64,000 nt of DNA from an uncultured Eubacteriales bacterium (GCA_900553025.1 USBT01000003.1:1-64000), one strand, 5' to 3'; counted from the stretch's first letter, positions 1 through 6,445 are shown. Notes: generated from the sequence alone by a model not told the origin. Translations and numbers: made by a program.

Positions 1-109
1 CTTTTAATAGTCCTATTAAATATTTCTTTCCTCCTAAGTCTAGTAATGGCATTAGCTCATTTACTAGCTTTTTTATTTCTCTTTCTGTGCTTACTCTCTG
101 CTTTTTCAT
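1..109 (-). CDS. Hypothetical small element protein, 3' end outside window
   Basis: An ATG at 107-109, read leftwards, is preceded by a good ribosome binding site (AGGAGAG on the minus strand, about 116-122) and stays open to the window edge for 36 codons, starting MKKQRVSTEREIKKL. The visible part is charged and helical-looking. I do not recognise the family. It lies downstream of the excisionase-like gene in the same direction, so it probably belongs to the early operon of the integrated element. Confidence 0.5.
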   Translation of the reverse strand, partial: MKKQRVSTEREIKKLVNELMPLLDLGGKKYLIGLLK

Positions 110-161
110 ATCTACTCTCCTAAACGCTATCAGCCTTTCCTTTCAGTTTTTTTCTCTTTAT

Positions 162-368
162 TCAAACCATCATCCTTTTGGCAAGCCTCTCTGCTACATC
201 GTCTATATAGTAGAACCTGCTTCGTCCTCGTTTTTCATAGTTGCAACCATCGCATAGTGCGTATGCTTCGGATCTTCTCATCTGCATAGTCTTTGCGACC
301 ATCGGCGCAGTTATGACAATCGCTTCCGTTTTTTTCTCTAAATCTTTTTTAATTTGTGTCTTTGTCAT
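162..368 (-). CDS. Excisionase-like / HTH_17-type DNA-binding protein
   Basis: A 68-residue basic protein. Residues about 20-65 read as a winged HTH of the excisionase/MerR-like class: a helix with VAKTMQMRRSEAYAL, a turn, then RGRSRFYYIDDVAERL in the place where such proteins carry a wing and a final helix. The ATG at 366-368 has a strong GGAGGAG site upstream. It sits downstream of a small Xre regulator in the same direction, the usual early-gene position of phages and ICEs. Assignment as excisionase rests on size, fold pattern and context, not on a clear family motif. Confidence 0.55.
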   Translation of the reverse strand: MTKTQIKKDLEKKTEAIVITAPMVAKTMQMRRSEAYALCDGCNYEKRGRSRFYYIDDVAERLAKRMMV

Positions 369-423
369 AGCGTCGCTCCTCCTTGTTTATCAACTTGCTT
401 AAGGGATCTATTAGTTTTTTCGC

Positions 424-437
424 AAAATGTGTAATTA
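424..437 (-). promoter_or_regulatory. Operator-like motif, copy 1
   Basis: The 14-mer AAATGTGTAATTAT lies just upstream of the excisionase-like gene and overlaps the end of the Xre gene. It recurs with one change (AAATGTGTAACTAT) at 660-673, upstream of the Xre gene. The same motif ahead of two divergently controlled early genes suggests a repressor site. Function is inferred. Confidence 0.35.
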
Positions 438-635
438 TTTGTTAAAAAAAATCTCCCCCACTGGCTTTTCAAGCAAATTTGCAATTCTAATTTTTACTGA
501 ATCACGTGGCACTCTCTCGCCACTCTCATACATCGCAACAGCAGATGGTGAAATTTCAAGCAATTCTCCAAGTTGTTCTTGGGTGTATCCTTCTTGAATC
601 CTATAATTTTTTATAGCATCAGCATAATTGTTCAA
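435..635 (-). CDS. Small Xre-family HTH regulator (Cro-like)
   Basis: A 66-residue protein that is nearly all HTH_3 domain: IKNYRIQEGYTQEQLGELL, then the recognition helix around SPSAVAMYESGERVP. The ATG at 633-635 follows AAGGAGGAAA at a normal distance. It is divergent from the larger CI-like repressor at 768, the classic layout of a lysogeny switch in which this small protein would play the Cro/antirepressor role. The shared 132-base gap carries palindromes and the repeated 14-mer. Role inferred from arrangement. Confidence 0.75.
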   Translation of the reverse strand: MNNYADAIKNYRIQEGYTQEQLGELLEISPSAVAMYESGERVPRDSVKIRIANLLEKPVGEIFFNK

Positions 636-659
636 TTATATTTCCTCCTTCCTTTCACT

Positions 660-673
660 AAATGTGTAACTAT
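660..673 (-). promoter_or_regulatory. Operator-like motif, copy 2
   Basis: AAATGTGTAACTAT, matching 13 of 14 bases of the motif at 424-437. It lies about 25 bases upstream of the Xre start codon, between the two divergent regulators. Probably part of the repressor binding region; function inferred. Confidence 0.35.
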
Positions 674-694
674 ATTATTTTCTATTTTTACATT

Positions 695-742
695 TTGTCA
701 ACACGTTTCGTGAAATTATATTTATTTTTTCACTTTAAGTGA
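695..742 (+). promoter_or_regulatory. Promoter and operator palindromes of the CI-like repressor gene
   Basis: A -35 TTGTCA (695-700) and a -10 TATATT (717-722) are 16 bases apart. The palindrome CACGTTTCGTG (702-712) sits inside the spacer, and a second perfect palindrome TCACTTTAAGTGA (730-742) follows the -10. A protein bound at either would block transcription, so autoregulation by the repressor is likely. The palindromes are seen directly; which regulator binds them is inferred. Confidence 0.5.
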
Positions 743-767
743 TATTATTTATACAGGAGGTGAAAAA

Positions 768-1400
768 ATGAATTTTCGTACTAGACTTAAACAATTAAGG
801 ATGGAAAAACAATTAAATCAAACTGATTTAGGTAGCGCCTTAAACCTAGCAACGTCTACAATATCCATGTATGAGAACGGTAAGCGTGAGCCTGATTTCG
901 AGACTTTAGAAACTATTGCCGACTATTTTAACGTAGATATTGATTATTTACTGGGAAAAACAGATAAAATTACTAGAATTGAATTTGACGACTATTCCGA
1001 TGTTACTAACCTTATTCACCCCTCTGCTTACCGTATCCCTATTGTTGGCAAGATATGTGCTGGAGATGGCTGTTTTGTCATTGAAGAAAAAATGGGATAC
1101 TTTGCAATTGACCATACTATTAAGGCTGATTTTGCCCTTATCGTTAAGGGGGACAGCATGATTGATATTGATATAAATGACGGTGATATTGTTTTAATTA
1201 AAAAAGTATATGATTACTATGACGGCAGAATTTATGCTATTAGGCTTATTGATGAGAACGAGGCAACTATTAAGAGGTGCTACTTTGAGGAAGATAAGGT
1301 AATCATGCAGCCTTGCAATCCTGAATTTAAACCGATGATTGCTGACGGCAAGAATGTGTCTGTGGTTGGTGAGTGCGTGGGCGTGTATCATGCACTATAA
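768..1400 (+). CDS. CI/LexA-like repressor: HTH plus S24 peptidase domain
   Basis: 210 residues. The N-terminus (about 5-62) is an HTH_3 domain (LKQLRMEKQLNQTDL). From about 88 to the end is an S24/LexA-like domain with the expected autocleavage parts: Ala98-Gly99 as scissile bond (ICAGDG), Ser130 in GDSM and Lys169 in ATIKR. Such repressors keep prophage genes silent and cut themselves when RecA is activated by DNA damage. The start follows AGGAGGTG. It is divergent from the small Xre gene, and palindromes lie in its promoter. It is probably the master switch of the element and, unlike the integrase, looks intact. Confidence 0.88.
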   Translation: MNFRTRLKQLRMEKQLNQTDLGSALNLATSTISMYENGKREPDFETLETIADYFNVDIDYLLGKTDKITRIEFDDYSDVTNLIHPSAYRIPIVGKICAGDGCFVIEEKMGYFAIDHTIKADFALIVKGDSMIDIDINDGDIVLIKKVYDYYDGRIYAIRLIDENEATIKRCYFEEDKVIMQPCNPEFKPMIADGKNVSVVGECVGVYHAL

Positions 1401-1428
1401 AATATATTAAATGAGAAAGGAAGTTACT

Positions 1429-2181
1429 ATGGCGAATATTCCAGTAAAGGTAAAAAAGAGGTTTTCTGATAGTCTAAAAAAGTACAAGCCGATTCTTACA
1501 AGGGCGGAAAAGCAGGATTTAAATGAAAGCGACACCGTAACAATAATTGTTGATATGCTGTCAGATATATTTGGCTATGATAAGTATACCGATATTACAT
1601 CAGAATTTGCTATAAAGAAAACATACTGTGATTTGGCAATACGCATAGACGGTGTTGTGAAAATTTTAATTGAGGTCAAGTCAATTGCGACTAATCTTAG
1701 AGAGAATCATCTGAAGCAAGCTACCGATTACGGATCAAACGCAGGTATTGATTGGGTTGTTTTAACTAATGGGGAAACTTGGAAGGTATATAAGATTATA
1801 TTTGGTAAACCGATTGAACATGAGCTAGTATATGAGTTTAATATGCACGATTTGAAAGCGACTAATGCTGATGACATATGTTACCTGTTTATGCTATCCA
1901 AAGAGGCCATAGGCAAAAAAGGTGACTCTTTAGATGAATATCACGCCCAAAAGAAGCTCCTAAATCCCCCTATGTTAGCGCAAATTATTTTGCATGATGA
2001 TGTTATAAACGCTATAAAAAGAACGCTAAGAAAAGTATCTTCAGATACAAAAGTAAGTAGCGATGAAATTTATCAAATACTGGTAAATGATGTGCTAAAA
2101 AGAGATGCGCTTGACGACGAAAAGACGCCGGAGTACAAAAGAAAGATTGCTAGAGCCACAAAGAAAAAAGTAAAAGCATAA
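1429..2181 (+). CDS. HSDR_N (type I restriction R-subunit N-terminal domain) protein
   Basis: 250 residues from the ATG at 1429, which has AAGGAAG upstream; an in-frame ATG at 1411 would lie before that site. The first ~150 residues match the nuclease fold of type I restriction HsdR N-termini: Asp68 (YCDLAI) and Glu82-Val-Lys84 (LIEVKS) give a PD-(D/E)xK centre, followed by a QATDYGSNAGIDWVVLTNG stretch typical of the family. The helicase parts of HsdR are absent, and the C-terminal 60 residues are basic (ATKKKVKA). It follows the repressor by 28 bases and is probably co-transcribed with it. Such stand-alone proteins are common in prophages; a role in superinfection exclusion is possible but not shown. 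Confidence 0.7.
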   Translation: MANIPVKVKKRFSDSLKKYKPILTRAEKQDLNESDTVTIIVDMLSDIFGYDKYTDITSEFAIKKTYCDLAIRIDGVVKILIEVKSIATNLRENHLKQATDYGSNAGIDWVVLTNGETWKVYKIIFGKPIEHELVYEFNMHDLKATNADDICYLFMLSKEAIGKKGDSLDEYHAQKKLLNPPMLAQIILHDDVINAIKRTLRKVSSDTKVSSDEIYQILVNDVLKRDALDDEKTPEYKRKIARATKKKVKA

Positions 2182-2212
2182 TTTTATTCATACACATAGG
2201 AAGGAGAAAAAA

Positions 2213-2254
2213 TGGAAAATCAAAGCTCTTATTTTGATGGGGTCTTTAAGTAAA
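2213..2254 (+). pseudogene. Possible 13-codon gene stub after a strong ribosome binding site
   Basis: A strong site (AGGAAGGAGA) precedes ATG at 2213, which reads MENQSSYFDGVFK and then TAA. Either this is a tiny peptide, or it is the 5' stub of a gene whose rest has been lost. The following 320 bases hold no clear gene, contain repeated TAATCGTG words and look rearranged. I favour a deletion remnant. Seen: site and short frame. Inferred: decay. Confidence 0.3.
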
Positions 2255-2578
2255 CAATCTTTTATTCCTGCATAATCGTGAGCTAATCGTGTGAGTGGGC
2301 TAAGACAAATGGCTTAAATTAGCCATAATAAGCAAAAATAATCGTGCGAGAAGCATGCAACATAGGATATAAATTAAACATACATATTTTGTTAAATAAT
2401 AAATTATAGTTGATTTTTCTTTTATATACTGTTACACTTAATCTACTAATTGAGTGGGCGGGCGATGTGTCGCCCTACTGGAACGGTCTTGGAGAAATCT
2501 AAGGCCGTTTCGTGCTATCTGGAGAAGTTATGGAAAATACAACTAGTAAAACATTTGGAAACAATTAAAGGGATAATA
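2255..2578. other. Rearranged intergenic stretch
   Basis: No intact gene seen. The word TAATCGTG recurs (near 2273, 2284 and 2340). The stretch 2321-2350 is nearly identical to 2809-2837 inside the dinD fragment. The segment looks like the product of deletions or recombination within the mobile element. Confidence 0.4.
2321..2350 (+). repeat. Direct repeat, copy 1 (AGCCATAATAAGC...)
   Basis: About 29 bases recur at 2809-2837 with three mismatches. The pair brackets the segment carrying the truncated dinD start. The second copy supplies the aberrant C-terminus of the dinD reading frame, so the duplication probably caused or accompanied the truncation. Confidence 0.6.
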
Positions 2579-2845
2579 ATGGAAAAGGAACTAATTCTAG
2601 AATTAAAATCATCTTTTGATGAAATAATGCACATTACAGAAGATGGGACAGAATATTGGTTTGCAAGAGAATTGCAAAAATTACTAGGCTACGCAAGATG
2701 GGAAAACTTTGAAAAAGTTATAGAAAAAGCAAAATTATCTTGTAAAACATCTGGAAGCATTGAAAAAGACCAATTTCGTGGCGTCACGAAAATGGTAACT
2801 TTCAAAGTAGCCAAAATAAGCAAAAATAATCGTGTGAATAATTAG
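2579..2845 (+). pseudogene. dinD: Truncated dinD (DNA-damage-inducible protein D)
   Basis: From the ATG at 2579 the frame gives MEKELILELKSSFDEI, followed by the hallmark DinD region EYWFARELQKLLGYARWENF and a DQFRGVTKMV block. These match the first ~75 residues of DinD, normally about 270-290 residues. After TKMV the sequence leaves the family and runs into a copy of the repeat found at 2321, stopping after 88 residues. The N-terminal BRO-like part is kept; the rest is lost. A longer in-frame start at 2450 has no family support. Almost certainly non-functional. Confidence 0.7.
2809..2837 (+). repeat. Direct repeat, copy 2, forming the false 3' end of dinD
   Basis: AGCCAAAATAAGCAAAAATA and the following TCGTGTGA match 2321-2350. 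The copy supplies the last ten or so codons of the truncated dinD frame. Confidence 0.6.
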
Positions 2846-2876
2846 TAAAATTATAAAAACATAAAAAAGGGACAAG

Positions 2877-3626
2877 ATGAGTAGTAAAAAAACTAAAACC
2901 GAATTATTAAATCATAAAACACAATCTATTAATAATATATCTTCTTATATAGATAATCTAATTAATAGTAATCCTAAGGATCAAAGCTGTGCCGATAAAT
3001 TGTGCTATTGGATAGATGATTATACTAATTTCTTAAAGAAAGAAAAAACATTTGATTCTAAAAAAATCATTAGTTATAGAAAAGGAGATATTGTAAAAGT
3101 TCATTTAGGATATCGCATAGGTAACGAAGAAGGCGGATTACATTATGCAGTTGTTATGGATAAACGCAACAATAAAAGCAACTCTTTGGTTACGGTTATT
3201 CCTTTGACTTCAATTAAGCCAGGTAAAAGTGTTCATCCTAATTCTGTAAAAATTGGTGGTGATTTATTTCAATTGCTAATTAGCAAGCACAATAAGTTAC
3301 ATAACAGCATTTTCGAGAAAAAAATTCAATTAAAGGATACCATAAATGATATTAAATCAGGAGATATAAAATCATCTGAGGATGCGTTAAATGATATGTA
3401 CTCTCGTCTTCACATATTAGATAGTGAAATCAATAAGCTTGATATCCTAAAGAAAAGTATTTTGAATATGAAAAAAGGTAGTATAGCTTTAACGAATCAA
3501 ATAACAACTGTTAGTAAAATTAGGATTTATGATCCTTTATATAGCCACCATGTATTGTATGGTATACGTCTGCAACCTACTACACTTGCGAAATTAGATC
3601 ATAAAATTAAAGAATTATATTTTTAA
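2877..3626 (+). CDS. PemK/MazF-family toxin-like protein with a long helical insert
   Basis: 249 residues, about twice a normal MazF. A helical N-terminus (1-60) is followed by the MazF/PemK strand core: YRKGDIVKVHLGY, EEGGLHYAVVMDK, SLVTVIPLTS. A long charged helical insert follows (about 130-205), and then a final strand-helix part ending TTLAKLDHKIKELYF. MazF-type proteins are RNA endonucleases in toxin-antitoxin pairs. No MazE/PemI-like antitoxin gene is next to it, so the partner may be the N-terminal part, an RNA, or missing. Related long PemK proteins occur in Firmicutes mobile elements. Family call is sound; toxicity is not shown. Confidence 0.7.
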   Translation: MSSKKTKTELLNHKTQSINNISSYIDNLINSNPKDQSCADKLCYWIDDYTNFLKKEKTFDSKKIISYRKGDIVKVHLGYRIGNEEGGLHYAVVMDKRNNKSNSLVTVIPLTSIKPGKSVHPNSVKIGGDLFQLLISKHNKLHNSIFEKKIQLKDTINDIKSGDIKSSEDALNDMYSRLHILDSEINKLDILKKSILNMKKGSIALTNQITTVSKIRIYDPLYSHHVLYGIRLQPTTLAKLDHKIKELYF

Positions 3627-3657
3627 ATATGATTTTTTCCTAAAAATTAAATAAATT

Positions 3658-3776
3658 TTGTAAATTTTCAAAAGAATTGTGGTATAATATCAATGTAAAC
3701 AATGCACTATATGTGCCGAATTAAAAGACATTGCCATTTTATGGCCAAAAGAGTTCCACAATTGTGGGACTCTTTT
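3658..3776 (+). ncRNA. Candidate small RNA: promoter and terminator with no frame between
   Basis: TATAAT (3683-3688) is preceded by the extended -10 TG (TGGTATAAT) and a weak -35 TTGTAA (3658). About 60 bases on, a hairpin with AAAAGAGT/ACTCTTTT arms (3747-3776), ending in a T-rich tail, looks like a rho-independent terminator. The resulting RNA would be about 80-90 bases and has no start codon with a ribosome site. It lies right after the PemK-like gene, so it could be an antitoxin RNA or a regulator of the integrase. Inference only. Confidence 0.4.
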
Positions 3777-3838
3777 ATTGTTTTTCATCACTTTATGAAT
3801 TTAAGCTAACACTTTCTGAATCCACAAATAGATAAATA

Positions 3839-3946
3839 TTGACACCTTTATGCTTTAGGTATAAACTGGATATAAATTTAATGACTGGATTAGCTTCTAA
3901 TCCTACCAGATGCCTTAAGCAAATAGCCTAAGGCATTTTGCGTTTT
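3839..3946 (+). ncRNA. Second candidate small RNA unit
   Basis: TTGACA (3839-3844) and TATAAA (3860-3865) are 15 bases apart, which is short. A hairpin with ATGCCTTA/TAAGGCAT arms (3910-3936) and a T-rich tail follows. No coding frame lies between. It could equally be a leftover terminator, so confidence is low. Confidence 0.3.
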
Positions 3947-3961
3947 ATTGAAAAATTTGAC

Positions 3962-3970
3962 TGGTATAAT
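3962..3970 (+). promoter_or_regulatory. Extended -10 promoter for the integrase
   Basis: TGGTATAAT, the same extended -10 form as at 3680-3688. It is about 135 bases before the integrase start. The transcript would begin with a leader containing two hairpins. Confidence 0.45.
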
Positions 3971-4026
3971 ACAAGTCAAAACTACAAATTAAAACAAAAA
4001 ACCCCCAGGCATAAAGCCCAGGGGAG

Positions 4027-4073
4027 GCTGCTTTGATACAACCCGATTAGCACTCAAATTGTATCATTGCAGC
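4027..4073 (+). promoter_or_regulatory. Leader hairpin before the integrase
   Basis: GCTGCTTTGATACAA (4027-4041) pairs with TTGTATCATTGCAGC (4059-4073). A shorter GC-rich hairpin lies just before it (about 4002-4024). They may attenuate integrase expression or serve as arm-type sites; neither is shown. Confidence 0.4.
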
Positions 4074-4105
4074 GCACCTATGTCAAATAAGGAGGCGCTT
4101 TTTTA

Positions 4106-5182
4106 ATGAAAAAATATAAATTTAAAGCGTCTTTTACTTTCGATGGTAAGAGATACCAGATATATGCCGATACTGAAAAAGAGCTTATAAGAAAATCCGA
4201 AAGACGTAAAATGGAGCTTGAGCAAGGAAGGGTGTCCATAGAATCGTCGATGTTTTTATCCGATTGGGCGAGTTGTTGTGTTGAAACCTATAAAGTAAAT
4301 GTAAAAGAAAAAACTAAGCAGGATTTTATTTATACCGTTAGAAGGAGTATTTTATCTCACTTGGGCAATCTAAAACTTAAGGATATAAAGCCCTTGCATT
4401 GTCAGCAGGTCTTAAACTATCAGCAGGGTAAATCCACGTCTCAAATCAACAAGGTATACCAGGCACTTCAATTTTTGATGAATAAAGCAGAACAACAAAA
4501 ACTAATAAATGAAAATCCTGCGAAATTCGTGCAAAAACCCTCTGGAGTAAAAAAAACAAGGCGTGCTTTAACAGAGTATGAGCAAGAAATTTTTACTGAA
4601 GTAGCCATGACAAACAGGAAGTATTATGGGTTTTTACTCATGTTGTACTGCGGATGCAGACCAAGTGAAGCGTATAACTGTAAAGGTCAAGATATACAAT
4701 CTGTTGATAATGTAAAACTACTCCACATTTGCGGCACAAAAACAAAGAATGCAAATAGATATGTTCCTTTGCCTAATTGCCTATATGGCATAATTAAAGA
4801 TACACCTAGAGATATGGCTATTTGTGTGACTTCAAAAGGTAATAGAATAACTGAAAATTACATGAGAAAAACTTGGAACAGCTATAAAAGGAATATAAAT
4901 CTTAGAATGGGATGTAAAACATATCGCAATCAACTCATAGAACCTTATCCTTTAGATTCCTGTATTGTGTAATACTGTTTAAGACATACCTACTGCACCA
5001 ATCTTGCGAAGAACAAAATCGACATCAGAATGGCTCAAAAGCTAATGGGGCACAGTGATATAAGTATTACAGCAAACATCTATACGCATGTGGATCAGGA
5101 CGATGTTATCGAGGTAGCAAAGAATATGAATCTATGTGTGTTACCCCCTGCTTTACCAAAGCCAATAAGCGTTGAAAAATAG
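4106..5182 (+). pseudogene. int: Tyrosine integrase, interrupted by an in-frame TAA
   Basis: Reading from ATG 4106 (GGAGGCG upstream) gives an N-terminal arm-binding domain, a SAM-like core-binding domain and the catalytic domain with CGCRPSEA (catalytic Arg) and GTKTKNANRYVPL. The frame meets TAA at 4970-4972. The same frame then continues with YCLRHTYCTNL (catalytic R-H), KLMGHSDISITANIYTH (H and the tyrosine nucleophile) and stops at 5180-5182. So one nonsense codon separates the first catalytic Arg from the other catalytic residues, and the 288-residue product cannot recombine DNA. The gene points at the tRNA-Lys attachment site. A sequencing error is possible. Confidence 0.85.
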
Positions 5183-5197
5183 CCATTTTGCTTATAC

Positions 5198-5242
5198 CTC
5201 TTAATCAGGGTGTCCGGGGTTCGAACCCCCGTGGGTGTACCA
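5198..5242 (+). tRNA. 3' half of tRNA-Lys(CTT), attachment site of the element
   Basis: From the anticodon loop CTCTTAA (5198-5204, anticodon CTT) the sequence reads as an intact tRNA 3' half: anticodon 3' arm TCAGG, variable loop, T-arm with GGTTCGAACC, acceptor strand and encoded CCA (5240-5242). The bases before the loop do not pair with TCAGG, so the 5' half is absent here. This is the expected product of integration at a tRNA anticodon loop, with the integrase just upstream. The complete tRNA should be at the other end of the element, outside the window. Confidence 0.8.
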
Positions 5243-5252
5243 TCAAAGAAAG

Positions 5253-5294
5253 CCCTTGAAAACATTGGAGTTTCCAACGTCTCAAGGGTTTTTT
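5253..5294 (+). terminator. Terminator of the original tRNA-Lys gene
   Basis: CCCTTGA (5253-5259) pairs with TCAAGGG (5282-5288), followed by TTTTTT. It lies 10 bases after the CCA of the tRNA 3' half and probably ended its transcript. Confidence 0.75.
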
Positions 5295-5344
5295 AATGCT
5301 CAAAATATATGCAATTTTTTATATCCAAATTGACCTAAGTTGAC

Positions 5345-5443
5345 CTACCTAGAACTATATTTTGTTGTGATTGCTGTCTGTGCGACTGTCTTAAGTGCTC
5401 TCACTCTTGTTGCCTCTAACCATGTGATTCTTTTTTTAGTCAT
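5345..5443 (-). pseudogene. Phage holin N-terminal remnant
   Basis: An ATG at 5441-5443 on the minus strand opens MTKKRITWLEATRVRALKT, then VAQTAITT, before drifting into TKYSSR and a stop (32 residues). The W-x-x-A-x-x-R-A-(x)-KT-x-AQTA pattern resembles the start of a family of small phage holins, normally 60-80 residues with membrane segments, which are missing. It lies outside the tRNA attachment site, so it is debris of another phage or of an earlier state of this one. Assignment rests on a short match. Confidence 0.4.
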
Positions 5444-5462
5444 TGTCTTTTCTTTTGCAAAT

Positions 5463-5484
5463 AAAAAACCAGTCACAAGACTGG
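5463..5484 (-). terminator. Terminator after hicB
   Basis: On the minus strand CCAGTC/GACTGG (plus 5469-5484) forms a tight hairpin followed by a T-run (plus A's at 5463-5468), 46 bases past the hicB stop. Confidence 0.75.
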
Positions 5485-5529
5485 CTCATAAAACTTATTA
5501 TATTTAAAATTATAAATTTTTACATATAT

Positions 5530-5910
5530 CTATTTTATTGATAAGTATTCCTTTAATGCGGTTTGAAGCACATTTGAGAAATTGACAGATGAATCCTCAG
5601 CTAAATCATTCAACCACTTAGGAATTGTTAATGTCTTTCGAATAGATTTATTATCTACCCTATCTTTTACTAAATCCACCCATAAATCTATATATACTAA
5701 ATTCCCCGATTGCTTGCTAAATGTAGGCTTCGGTAATTTTTTCTTATGCTTAATATATGAATATGCAACCGCTTCCAGTACATCTTTAGCATTTTTGATT
5801 GCTTCTTCAAATGTTTCTCCGTCTGTAAAAGCTTCTTCAAAATCAAGGAAATTCACATAGTATATATCGTTTTCTTCTCTTATATTACACGGATAATAAA
5901 TTTTATTCAT
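5530..5910 (-). CDS. hicB: HicB-family antitoxin
   Basis: 126 residues in two parts. The N-terminal 60 form the HicB RNase-H-like fold (YYPCNIREENDIYYVNFLDF, then FTDGETFEEAIKNAKDVLE). The C-terminal ~50 form a ribbon-helix-helix DNA-binding domain (KTLTIPKWLNDLAEDSSV, SNVLQTALKEYL). HicB binds and blocks HicA and represses its own promoter. It follows hicA by 30 bases on the same strand and ends at a terminator, so the pair is one operon. The order hicA-hicB is the common one. Confidence 0.9.
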   Translation of the reverse strand: MNKIYYPCNIREENDIYYVNFLDFEEAFTDGETFEEAIKNAKDVLEAVAYSYIKHKKKLPKPTFSKQSGNLVYIDLWVDLVKDRVDNKSIRKTLTIPKWLNDLAEDSSVNFSNVLQTALKEYLSIK

Positions 5911-5940
5911 ATTAACCCCCTATCATAATGAACTACAGAG

Positions 5941-6132
5941 CTAAAATTTCAGTCCTGTAATTCTTTCGATGTTGCTTGCTGTTCCTGCTGGTATTTCTTT
6001 CTTAGTACACTTTACTGGACACATTTTACCGTCCTTGATATAAATTTCATGTGAACCTGTAGTGTGATCTAATTCCCAACCATTTTGTTTTAACAGTTTT
6101 ACAACTTTTCTGTAAGGTATATTTTTTGACAT
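5941..6132 (-). CDS. hicA: HicA-family mRNA interferase toxin
   Basis: 63 residues, the normal HicA length. It has a dsRBD-like fold: YRKVVKLLKQNGWEL, then the catalytic His28 in TTGSHEIY, and KEIPAGTASNIERITGLKF at the end. HicA cuts mRNAs and tmRNA when not held by HicB. The start codon at 6130-6132 follows GGAGGATG. The promoter at 6153-6181 contains two TACGTGT repeats that probably bind HicB. The pair lies just outside the phage attachment site. Confidence 0.92.
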   Translation of the reverse strand: MSKNIPYRKVVKLLKQNGWELDHTTGSHEIYIKDGKMCPVKCTKKEIPAGTASNIERITGLKF

Positions 6133-6152
6133 GTCATCCTCCTTACAGCTTT

Positions 6153-6181
6153 ATTGTACGTGTAATTTATACGTGTGTCAA
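6153..6181 (-). promoter_or_regulatory. hicAB promoter with repeated operator word
   Basis: On the minus strand TTGACA (plus 6176-6181) and TACAAT (plus 6153-6158) are 17 bases apart. The word TACGTGT (plus strand) occurs twice, 14 bases apart, over the promoter. This fits autoregulation by the ribbon-helix-helix domain of HicB. Confidence 0.65.
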
Positions 6182-6445
6182 TTCTTTTTTATTTTGCCTT
6201 TATGTCCAGTTTACTAATTTAACATAATGAATCTCAATATGTCCAAATTTCTTATAGAACTTATCCTCTAAAGTCCAATAAACTCATTTGAATTGTATCG
6301 ATAAACTTAGAATCATTGATTCACAAGCACTTTACTGTTACAATGTCTTTACAAAATATCTTTCAATGCATACTATACGGATACTAATTAACTTTGCTTG
6401 CGATCTGTGCAACTGCTGAAAATTACAGAATTTACGGAGAATAAG

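Larger units (their letters stand above)
3627..4105. other. 479-base regulatory gap before the integrase
   Basis: No coding gene seen. In order it holds an extended -10 promoter and terminator hairpin (3658-3776), a second weaker promoter-hairpin unit (3839-3946), an extended -10 promoter (3962-3970), and two hairpins in the presumed integrase leader (about 4002-4024 and 4027-4073). These are listed separately. Confidence 0.6.
1..5242 (+). mobile_element. Right part of an integrated phage-like element ending in tRNA-Lys
   Basis: The block holds phage-type regulators (Xre, CI-like, excisionase-like), an HSDR_N protein, a dinD fragment, a PemK-like toxin and a tyrosine integrase pointing at the 3' half of a tRNA-Lys gene. 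An integrase next to a tRNA 3' end is the usual layout at one edge of a tRNA-integrated element. The left edge lies outside the window. The integrase is broken by a stop codon and dinD is truncated, so the element is probably decayed and unable to excise by itself. Whether it is a prophage, a satellite or an ICE cannot be decided from this part. Confidence 0.75.

Noticed and set aside
2450..2578. N-terminal extension of the dinD frame
   Set aside because: The extra 43 codons have no DinD similarity and no ribosome site at their start; the family begins at the ATG at 2579.
4970..4972. Recoded stop (selenocysteine or pyrrolysine) in the integrase
   Set aside because: The codon is TAA, not TGA or TAG, and no recoding structure is evident. 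A nonsense mutation or sequencing error is simpler.
5095..5277. Minus-strand 60-residue frame with GTPTGVRTPDTLI
   Set aside because: It is a translation of the tRNA-Lys 3' half and integrase end, a common false gene next to tRNAs.
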